Assembly: GCA_913049615.1 (NCBI GenBank)
Contig: CAJWZI010000091.1
Coordinates: 1-6,453, forward strand
DNA length: 6,453 bases
Source: an uncultured Alphaproteobacteria bacterium
GTDB taxonomy: Bacteria; Pseudomonadota; Alphaproteobacteria; GCA-2731375
Direction of reading: 5' to 3'
The notes under the pieces were generated by a model. That model saw only the letters and a list, made by a program, of their open reading frames with translations, did no database searches and was not told the DNA's origin. Below are positions 1-5,351 of the stretch, piece by piece. Made by a program: the position numbers and the translations under genes. How positions within the stretch are numbered: position 1 is the stretch's first letter; each line of letters starts with the position of its first letter.

Positions 1-2
1 TC

Positions 3-170
3 AATCTCCCTGACTTTCTTGCTATGAACACTCTAAATCACGGCAGATTTGCGCGGCGCAAGCGTGACGAGAGTGACAAACGTAATGTTTTGATCCAGCC
101 CAAAGTTAAGGGTTCCATTTTCCTCAGTGAATTTTCAGACGGGATGGTGGTGGCATTGGAAGATCTATAG
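3..170 (+). CDS. Possible small or partial ORF upstream of the NlpC/P60 gene
   Basis: This frame is open from the left edge of the window to a TAG at 168-170, five bases before the NlpC/P60 start. If it starts inside the window, the first ATG is at 24 and gives 48 residues; otherwise it could be the tail of a longer gene cut by the window edge. The peptide has a basic stretch (FARRKR) and ends in a mixed hydrophobic and acidic segment (SDGMVVALEDL). I do not recognise it. It does not look like the C-terminus of a leucyl aminopeptidase, which I recall as a frequent neighbour of this NlpC family. No Shine-Dalgarno sequence precedes the ATG at 24. An open frame of 56 codons can easily occur by chance, so this may well not be a gene. 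Confidence 0.15.
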   Translation, partial: NLPDFLAMNTLNHGRFARRKRDESDKRNVLIQPKVKGSIFLSEFSDGMVVALEDL

Positions 171-175
171 CCACC

Positions 176-1051
176 ATGGATCGGCGTATCACACCAGCAC
201 GCAACGATCTGGCGGCAGACTGGCTACGCAATCACGTCAAGGCGGGGCAATATGTCAGCGGAGCCCCGCGCACGGTGATCCGCGATGGTGCTCCGCTGCA
301 TTTCGTGCCTGATCTAAACGCAGGGCTGGAGAGCCAGTTGATTTATGGTGAAATCTTCCAGGTATATGAAGACAGGGACGGTTGGTGTTGGGGGCAGAAT
401 TTAACAGATAGCTATGTTGGCTATGTCCCGACAGCTCACCTGGCGGCCGATCTGCCCGCGCCGGACCACCAAGTGATTGCCTTGCGGAGTCATTTATATG
501 TCGAACCGAATATAAAACGCCCCACGGCAGGGACGATTTCAATTTCGGCTCGCGTCAAAGTAGTGGATGTTTCCGGCCCTTTTTGCCGTATTGCAACAGG
601 TCATTGGGTGCATTCCCGCCATTTGGTTTGCCTGGAATACGGTACCCAGGACATTATTGGCACAGCCATCAAGTTTATCGGCGTGCCGTACTTGTGGGGT
701 GGGCGTAGCGCCAAGGGCGTCGATTGTTCATCCCTCGTGCAGATAGCCCTGGCCATGGCTGGTGTCTCGGTGCCTCGAGATTCCGATCTTCAAGAATGCG
801 CAGTTGGGGTGGAGGTTCCCATGGATAACGGGGGAGATTATTCCCGAATTAAAGAAGGTGATTTTGTGTTTTTCCCAGGTCATGTGGGCCTATTCATGGA
901 TGATTGGCGTTTTTTGCATGCCAATGCCTTTGACATGCAGGTTTCCCTGCATGGTTTTTCTGACGTTCTGAACCGATCCAGGAGCGAAAATGCCGGTGTC
1001 ACTTCAATCCGACGGTTGACATCATCGAATCGTTCAAGCCGTCACGATTAA
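176..1051 (+). CDS. NlpC/P60 family cell-wall peptidase with N-terminal SH3-type domains
   Basis: This is a 291-residue protein, probably a peptidoglycan endopeptidase cleaving peptide-stem bonds (gamma-D-Glu to diamino acid in the family). Residues about 30-155 look like two bacterial SH3-like modules; the first contains GWCWGQ and YVGYVP (69-85). The C-terminal half is the NlpC/P60 papain-like domain: PYLWGGRSAKGVDCSSLVQ (171-189) holds the nucleophile Cys184, PGHVGLF the base His236, and LHAN the third polar residue, His248. PRDSDLQ (200-206) is also typical. There is no signal peptide or membrane segment, as I recall for other proteins of this layout, so export is unclear. The tail (about 280-291) is Ser/Arg-rich and looks disordered. 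ATG 176 is chosen because RITPARNDLAA just after it resembles the start of known relatives. The ribosome site is weak (GGAAGA, 12 bases upstream). The MFS gene follows after 7 bases, probably in the same transcript. Family is certain; exact substrate is not. Confidence 0.9.
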   Translation: MDRRITPARNDLAADWLRNHVKAGQYVSGAPRTVIRDGAPLHFVPDLNAGLESQLIYGEIFQVYEDRDGWCWGQNLTDSYVGYVPTAHLAADLPAPDHQVIALRSHLYVEPNIKRPTAGTISISARVKVVDVSGPFCRIATGHWVHSRHLVCLEYGTQDIIGTAIKFIGVPYLWGGRSAKGVDCSSLVQIALAMAGVSVPRDSDLQECAVGVEVPMDNGGDYSRIKEGDFVFFPGHVGLFMDDWRFLHANAFDMQVSLHGFSDVLNRSRSENAGVTSIRRLTSSNRSSRHD

Positions 1052-1058
1052 CGATGTA

Positions 1059-2282
1059 ATGGATTCTTTTCACACTTCGAACCACTCTGTTCTAGCACCG
1101 TTTACTGTCCGCAGTTTCCGCTTTCAATGGCCGGCCGATCTACTGACCTCTTGGGCCTTTGAGATGGAAACCCTTATTCTAGGCTGGTATGTCCTGGTGG
1201 AAACGAATTCAGTCTTCCTTTTAACTGCGTTTGGATCTTTGCAGTTTGTTGGCACCTTGATATCACCCATGTTTGGCGTGGTGGCGGATCGCGTGGGGCG
1301 GCGCCTGGTCTTGTGCACTATGCGAGTCGGCTATACGGCCATGGCAGTTGCGATCATGGTACCTGCCCTGGGTGATGTATTGGATCCCTATTGGGTGCTG
1401 GTCGTGGCCTTTTTGGCAGGGATGGTGCGGCCATCGGATATAGTCATGCGCAATTCCTTGATTGGTGATACCGTGCCCGGGCCATGGTTGGCAAAGGCCA
1501 TGGGCCTCTCTCGCACGACGATGGATTCGGCTCGCATCGCCGGAGCCTTGGCTGGAGCCGGACTATTCGCCACACTTGGTATCGGGCCCGCCTACGTAGG
1601 TGTGACCATATTGTATCTGTTTAGTTCGGCCCTGACATTCGGCGTCGATGGACCGCAGCGGAATAGGCCGCGCGGAAGCGACTCGCCCTGGCAAGAACTG
1701 ACCGCCGGTTTGCGCTATATCTGGCATTCGCCCCAAGTCTTGGCGCTTATGCTGCTGGCCTTTTTGGTCAATTTGACCGCCTATCCCATAATAATGGGAT
1801 TGTTGCCCTATGTGGCCAGGGAAATCTATGGGGTTGATCAAAATGGCTTAGGCCACCTGGTGGCGGGTTGTGCCCTTGGGGCCTTATTAGGGTCGATGGT
1901 TATGATCAAGATCGGCGATCTTTACCGGCCTGGTCGGATCATAATACTGGGCATAATTGCCTGGTATCTCGCCTTGGCGGTTTTTGCACTGCAAGACGCT
2001 AAATGGTTCGGTCTTATTGTCCTACTAATCATTGGCGGATTGCAAAGTTTCGCTATGATCGCCATGTCCGTGGCCTTGTTGCAGATTACGCCGGAGCGGT
2101 TCCGGGGCCGCATCATGGGTGTGCGCATGTTGGCTGTTTACGGGATGCCCCTTGGGCTACTCGGCACTGGGGTTCTGGTGGAATGGTGCGGTTTTTCTAT
2201 TACGGTCTGGCTATATGCAGTAATCGGCATATTGTGCACAGTATGGATTACTTGGCGGTGGCGGCGCGACATTTGGCGTTAA
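1059..2282 (+). CDS. MFS transporter, EntS-like (MFS_3) exporter type
   Basis: This is a 407-residue inner-membrane protein with about 12 hydrophobic helices in two six-helix bundles, joined by a polar loop near residues 197-215. The loop between helices 2 and 3 carries the MFS signature GVVADRVGRR (73-82), with the usual Asp77 and the basic pair Arg81-Arg82. A second conserved loop, TPERFRGRIMG (344-354), is typical of the EntS-like drug and siderophore exporter branch, whose members act as proton antiporters. The protein ends in a short basic tail (WRWRRDIWR). Substrate cannot be read from sequence; efflux of a small molecule is more likely than uptake, by family. ATG 1059 is the only reasonable start before helix 1, although no Shine-Dalgarno is visible. 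It lies 7 bases after the peptidase stop and overlaps a start-stop ATG-TAA pair at 1054-1059, so translation may depend on coupling with the upstream gene. Confidence 0.88.
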   Translation: MDSFHTSNHSVLAPFTVRSFRFQWPADLLTSWAFEMETLILGWYVLVETNSVFLLTAFGSLQFVGTLISPMFGVVADRVGRRLVLCTMRVGYTAMAVAIMVPALGDVLDPYWVLVVAFLAGMVRPSDIVMRNSLIGDTVPGPWLAKAMGLSRTTMDSARIAGALAGAGLFATLGIGPAYVGVTILYLFSSALTFGVDGPQRNRPRGSDSPWQELTAGLRYIWHSPQVLALMLLAFLVNLTAYPIIMGLLPYVAREIYGVDQNGLGHLVAGCALGALLGSMVMIKIGDLYRPGRIIILGIIAWYLALAVFALQDAKWFGLIVLLIIGGLQSFAMIAMSVALLQITPERFRGRIMGVRMLAVYGMPLGLLGTGVLVEWCGFSITVWLYAVIGILCTVWITWRWRRDIWR

Positions 2283-2436
2283 AACTAACATTCGACACTA
2301 AATTTACCAAGAATAACTGAATTCTGCTATTTCGTTGCTGCCTCATTAGCCGCACTACGGATGAAATCGGTTGAATACAGTGCCCCTAAGCACACGATGG
2401 TTGCAGGCCGATCATCGGTAAACAGAGCATCAATCG

Positions 2437-2455
2437 TGCCAAGGCGTCCCTGGCA
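2437..2455. repeat. Imperfect inverted repeat (hairpin) downstream of the MFS gene
   Basis: TGCCAAGG and CCCTGGCA flank a CGT loop and pair over eight positions with one A-C mismatch. It lies about 155 bases after the MFS stop. The absence of a T-tract on either side argues against a standard Rho-independent terminator. Confidence 0.25.
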
Positions 2456-2534
2456 TCCTAAGCTACTACTGTTAACCTGCCGTCCGTGGTCAAAATTTGG
2501 TTAATCTAGAACAACACAGTTCGAATTAATGTCA

Positions 2535-2561
2535 GGTCAATTCTGGCTATTCCGGTCAATT
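2535..2561 (+). repeat. Pair of GGTCAATT direct repeats upstream of fbaA
   Basis: The octamer GGTCAATT occurs at 2535-2542 and 2554-2561, so the copies start 19 bases apart. Related elements lie at 2488-2494 (GGTCAAA) and 2499-2505 (GGTTAAT). They are in the only intergenic space in front of fbaA and could be binding sites of a regulator, but no known operator consensus is recognised, and short repeats like this may be chance. Confidence 0.25.
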
Positions 2562-2663
2562 GCCACATCTATGCCGACATGGCTCCATTTTCCCGGTAAA
2601 GTATGTTGCAAAGGTTACAGACTATTAGTATCTCAAATAGTAACCAAGACGGCGGGACAATAC

Positions 2664-2669
2664 GAGGAG
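2664..2669 (+). promoter_or_regulatory. Ribosome binding site for fbaA (GAGGAG)
   Basis: GAGGAG is a strong Shine-Dalgarno match, 5 bases before the GTG at 2675 and 11 bases before the ATG at 2681. It lies inside the extended reading frame that begins at ATG 2603. This is the main reason to reject 2603 as the start. Confidence 0.65.
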
Positions 2670-2674
2670 CGAAA

Positions 2675-3751
2675 GTGGCCATGGCACAGATGAAACCTGG
2701 CGTAGTGTACGGTAAAGACTATAAAACCTTGTTGGCCGCTTGCAAGGACGGTGCCTATGCGTTGCCAGCAGTGAACGTAGTCGCTACTAATTCGGTGAAT
2801 GCAGTACTAGAAGCCGCCGCCCGAAACAAATCTGATATTATCATTCAACTATCCAACGGCGGAGCACAGTTTTTCGCCGGTCAGGGCCTGGCCGACGGGG
2901 ATGCGGCAAAGGTTTTAGGTGCTGTGTCAGCGGCCCAGCATGTACATTTACTGGCGGAACATTACGGCGTCTGCGTGGTGCTACACACCGACCACGCCAA
3001 TCGTAAGTTGCTGCCCTGGGTCGACGGCTTGATTGAGGAAGGCAAAAAATACTACGAGGCCCATGGTAAGCCGTTGTACACCTCGCACATGTTGGATTTG
3101 TCGGAAGAAACCCTAGAAGATAACTTGTCCATCTGCGTGGATTATTTGACTAAGATGGTGCCTTTGGAAATGAGCCTTGAGATTGAGCTGGGCGTGACTG
3201 GGGGCGAGGAGGATGGCGTTGGCTCTGATGTCGATGAGACCGACAACGCTAAGTTGTATACCCAACCAGATGAAGTTCTGCAGGCGTATGATCGCCTCTC
3301 TCCGATCGGGCATTTTTCAATAGCCGCCTCCTTTGGGAACGTGCATGGAGTGTATAAGCCGGGCAATGTGCAGTTACGCCCGGAAATCCTGAAAGGCAGC
3401 CAAGACCTGGTCACCAGCACCCATAACACCCGCAACAACCCACTGGATTTGGTGTTCCATGGCGGATCTGGTTCCGAAAAGTCTAAGATCGATGAAGCCA
3501 TTGATTATGGCGTGTTCAAAATGAACATCGATACGGACACTCAATTCGCTTTTGCCCATGCCGTGGGTGATTATGTTGACGAGAATGCCAAAGCCTTCAA
3601 ATTCCAGATCGATCCAGACGACGATACGCCGTACAAAAGCAAATACGACCCTCGTAAATGGCTGCGCAAGGGTGAACAAAGTATAGCTGCCCGCCTTGAC
3701 GAAGCCATCACCGACCTGCGCTCCGGGGGCAAGAGCCTTGCTATGAACTAG
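2675..3751 (+). CDS. fbaA: Class II fructose-bisphosphate aldolase
   Basis: This zinc enzyme reversibly cleaves fructose 1,6-bisphosphate to dihydroxyacetone phosphate and glyceraldehyde 3-phosphate, in cytosolic glycolysis and gluconeogenesis. From GTG 2675 the protein has 358 residues, close to 359 in E. coli FbaA, and it aligns with that enzyme from end to end. HTDHANRKLLPW (104-115) carries the catalytic Asp106 and zinc ligand His107. EIELGVTGGEEDG (169-181) carries the conserved glutamates. His224 (NVHGVYKPGN) and His262 (FHGGSGS) are the other zinc ligands. NIDTDTQ (284-290) binds substrate phosphate, and Arg340 matches the conserved C-terminal Arg. GGEEDG and overall length indicate the class IIA, E. 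coli/yeast-like branch. The frame is open back to ATG 2603, but the extra 24 residues are polar, unlike the family, and contain the GAGGAG ribosome site. ATG 2681 (356 residues) is the other plausible start. It stands alone between long gaps, so it is probably monocistronic. Confidence 0.95.
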   Translation: MAMAQMKPGVVYGKDYKTLLAACKDGAYALPAVNVVATNSVNAVLEAAARNKSDIIIQLSNGGAQFFAGQGLADGDAAKVLGAVSAAQHVHLLAEHYGVCVVLHTDHANRKLLPWVDGLIEEGKKYYEAHGKPLYTSHMLDLSEETLEDNLSICVDYLTKMVPLEMSLEIELGVTGGEEDGVGSDVDETDNAKLYTQPDEVLQAYDRLSPIGHFSIAASFGNVHGVYKPGNVQLRPEILKGSQDLVTSTHNTRNNPLDLVFHGGSGSEKSKIDEAIDYGVFKMNIDTDTQFAFAHAVGDYVDENAKAFKFQIDPDDDTPYKSKYDPRKWLRKGEQSIAARLDEAITDLRSGGKSLAMN

Positions 3752-3753
3752 TT

Positions 3754-3772
3754 GCCAAGCCCCATCATTGGC
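3754..3772 (+). terminator. Weak hairpin just after fbaA
   Basis: GCCAA (3754-3758) and TTGGC (3768-3772) can pair around a nine-base loop, starting 3 bases after the fbaA stop. An alternative overlapping stem uses ATCAT/ATGAT (3764-3768 and 3775-3779). Neither is GC-rich and there is no immediate T-tract; the nearest is TTTTA at 3786. Position suggests a terminator; structure does not support it strongly. Confidence 0.2.
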
Positions 3773-3926
3773 GCATGATTGGAAGTTTTACTGCAGTCGA
3801 AAGAACGGTGACGTCACAGGCGGGGACCGATGTTACAGGGACCTGGACTTATGTGGAATTTGCAACGAAGGCCCTGGTTACAAACAGCGCACGTTAGCAC
3901 GTTCCACCCATCTATAGGTGATCCGG

Positions 3927-3954
3927 TTAATCTGAAGCGGGGCTAATCTGAGGC
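3927..3954. repeat. Short tandem repeat, 16-base period
   Basis: TTAATCTGAAGC (3927-3938) and CTAATCTGAGGC (3943-3954) match at 10 of 12 positions and are separated by GGGG. It is only two copies; function is unknown. Confidence 0.3.
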
Positions 3955-4055
3955 AACATCTTCACTTGGCAGGGTATAAACTGGGATGTGTTGAAGCGTA
4001 TCTACGCCACCTCCTTGCTGATCATAGGACATGAAAGCCGAAGTGCGTACGGCCT

Positions 4056-4079
4056 AAAAAAGCGCCCGAATTTCGCTTT
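4056..4079 (-). terminator. Probable Rho-independent terminator of the neuB-neuC operon
   Basis: On the minus strand, AAAGCG and CGCTTT pair around the nine-base loop AAATTCGGG. The second arm runs directly into a T-tract (CGCTTTTTTAGG). It lies about 115 bases after the neuC stop codon, in the correct orientation. The stem has only three GC pairs, so it is modest in strength. On the + strand the same hairpin lacks an adjoining T-run, although TTTTC follows a few bases later (4083-4087), so it may also slow transcripts from fbaA. Confidence 0.45.
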
Positions 4080-4098
4080 GCATTTTCAATTTGGTCCG

Positions 4099-4115
4099 AT
4101 CAGCTAGTAGCTGAT
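4099..4115. repeat. Perfect 7-bp inverted repeat with 3-base loop
   Basis: ATCAGCT (4099-4105) and AGCTGAT (4109-4115) form a perfect stem around AGT. It lies between the neuC stop and the terminator-like hairpin. With no T-tract it is not a terminator by itself; it could protect the 3' end of the neuC transcript or be chance. Confidence 0.35.
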
Positions 4116-4193
4116 GTCAGCAATATCTCAGGTCCAAATGTTGACTAACCCTTGAAGAATTCCGTCTAATCGCGATCGCCAAGTGTAGGGTAA

Positions 4194-5351
4194 TCACTCT
4201 AGGCCGTAGGTGAGCCGCTTCTGCACATTGACTTCGGAGCAAGCTAAGATGTTCGCGATTTTCTGCCCGGCGTCGCCTTTTCCAAACATAGCCGAGCGGC
4301 CATAGAGACCGTGGGCGATCTGAGCCCGAGCTTTGGCTTCAATATCGGTACGATTATGGTCGGCATGTATCACGTTCGGACCATGTTCCCGGTCCGACTG
4401 ACGGGTACCGATATTGACCGTTGGGGTGCCTAGAAAGGCACCTTCCCGCAAGCCGGACGATGAATTGCCTATTAAACAGGCCGCGTTGGCGATCAGCCGG
4501 GCGTAATCCTCCGGGCTAAAATTTCGATAGAAATGCAGCTTGCCGTCACCCACCCGTTCGCGGTGCAGTCGCAAGCCCTTAGAGACATCGTCCGAGCCCG
4601 CGTCCACATTAGGCCAAAGCCATGCGGTCTGTACATCAAGTGCCAGCACGGCGGCCAAGGTTTCTTGGATTTGTTCGAAGCCTTGGCCAAATTCAGTGGT
4701 GACGGGGTGCTGCAATACAACTAAATAGGGTTGGGTGGTGTCCAGTTTCGCGCCAACGCCCCGGTTGCTTTCGAATAGATCACCGGGCAGGGAAAGATCC
4801 AGATTCGCGATCAGGTCAATGGCAGGGCAGCCCGTCAGATGCACACGCCCCGGTTCTTCACCCATGCGCAACAGGTAATCGGCCGCTCGTTCGGTTGCGG
4901 GGAAGTGAACATGGGCTAGTTTAGTCACCGCATGACGTACGCTTTCATCGATCGATCCGGTGACCTCGCCCCCCTGGGTATGGGCCACTGGAATGTTCAT
5001 ATAGCTGGCGGCGATGGCGGTGGCGATGGTCTCGAACCTGTCGGCAACGGTCAGCACCACGTCCGGACGTAAGTTTTCAAACTGGGTAGAGAGATCCATA
5101 ATAGCCATACCCGTCGACTTGGCCATGGTAGTGGGATTTTCCCCCTCAACGATGGAATAGACCTTGGCGGCCGGCTCAAAACCGTCGTTGCGGATCACAT
5201 CCACCGCATGGCCAAACCGATAGAGCAGGGCCGAGGCGCCGACGATAGTTTTAAGCTCTAAATCTGGATGTTCCTGGATTGCCCGCATTGCCGATTTGAT
5301 GCGGGCATAGTTAGCCCGGCTGTTTATCACGACACATATCTTGCGTTGCAT
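4194..5351 (-). CDS. neuC: NeuC-type UDP-N-acetylglucosamine 2-epimerase (hydrolysing)
   Basis: This 385-residue GT-B-fold enzyme is of the NeuC/LegG type, which releases UDP (or GDP in LegG) from an activated GlcNAc-type sugar and inverts C2 to give ManNAc or its 6-deoxy diacetamido analogue, the substrate of NeuB. The length fits the family. Catalytic positions known in bacterial NeuC are present: Asp104 (ADRFE, 103-107), Glu129 (GGEVTG, 127-132), Asp135 (SIDES, 133-137) and His215 (LQHPVTTE). RHAVTKLAHVHF (139-150) and the nucleotide-binding GNSSSGLREG (295-304) are classical. Departures are NSRANYA (10-16) where relatives have GTRAEYG-like sequence, ADRFE for GDRFE, and TQGGE for HGGE. 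The start follows GGAGG with a 10-base spacer and overlaps the neuB stop by one base (TAATG). It is the last gene of the operon. The exact sugar nucleotide, UDP-GlcNAc or a bacillosamine derivative, cannot be told from sequence. Confidence 0.88.
   Translation of the reverse strand: MQRKICVVINSRANYARIKSAMRAIQEHPDLELKTIVGASALLYRFGHAVDVIRNDGFEPAAKVYSIVEGENPTTMAKSTGMAIMDLSTQFENLRPDVVLTVADRFETIATAIAASYMNIPVAHTQGGEVTGSIDESVRHAVTKLAHVHFPATERAADYLLRMGEEPGRVHLTGCPAIDLIANLDLSLPGDLFESNRGVGAKLDTTQPYLVVLQHPVTTEFGQGFEQIQETLAAVLALDVQTAWLWPNVDAGSDDVSKGLRLHRERVGDGKLHFYRNFSPEDYARLIANAACLIGNSSSGLREGAFLGTPTVNIGTRQSDREHGPNVIHADHNRTDIEAKARAQIAHGLYGRSAMFGKGDAGQKIANILACSEVNVQKRLTYGLE

Larger units (their letters stand above)
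2283..2674. other. Long intergenic region before the aldolase gene
   Basis: This stretch of about 390 bases separates the MFS gene from fbaA. I see no convincing gene, tRNA or strong intrinsic terminator. It contains small inverted repeats, such as CCGAT-C-ATCGG at 2408-2418 and an imperfect TGCCAAGG/CCCTGGCA hairpin at 2437-2455. Neither is followed by a T-run. It also contains several GGTCAA-like direct repeats (2488-2561). It presumably contains the fbaA promoter, but no clean -35/-10 pair stands out. Confidence 0.6.
3752..4193. other. Intergenic region between convergent fbaA and neuC
   Basis: This gap of 442 bases lies between two genes that face each other. The short open frames in it, such as the one at 3851-3946 (31 codons), look like chance. 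It contains a weak inverted repeat just after fbaA (3754-3772), a tandem TAATCTGA repeat (3927-3954), a terminator-like hairpin for the minus strand (4056-4079) and a perfect 7-base-pair hairpin (4099-4115). I cannot recognise the remains of any protein gene, though a decayed gene is possible. Confidence 0.6.

Noticed and set aside
127..312. Open frame of 61 codons on the + strand overlapping the start of the NlpC/P60 gene
   Set aside because: It overlaps a clearly recognised gene in another frame, its composition is Trp/His-rich and unlike a real protein, and it has no family resemblance.
1785..1800. Inverted repeat TCCCAT/ATGGGA in the MFS gene
   Set aside because: It lies in the middle of a coding membrane segment with no T-tract; most likely chance.
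2003..2320. Open frame of 105 codons on the + strand across the end of the MFS gene
   Set aside because: It is mostly a frame-shadow of the MFS coding sequence, extending only 38 bases past its stop. No recognisable motif is present.
2606..2634. Possible promoter TTGCAA - 17 bases - TATCTC before fbaA
   Set aside because: The -35 matches 4 of 6 and the -10 only 3 of 6 consensus bases; too weak to report as a feature, though its position would agree with the GTG 2675 start.
3142..3501. Long minus-strand open frame inside fbaA (also 3374-3679 and 3113-3313)
   Set aside because: These are antisense shadows of a highly conserved aldolase gene, with no ribosome sites or recognisable domains.
3752..4193. 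tRNA, small RNA or riboswitch in the convergent gap
   Set aside because: No cloverleaf, CCA end, TTCGA-type T-loop with matching stems or known aptamer core could be found by eye.
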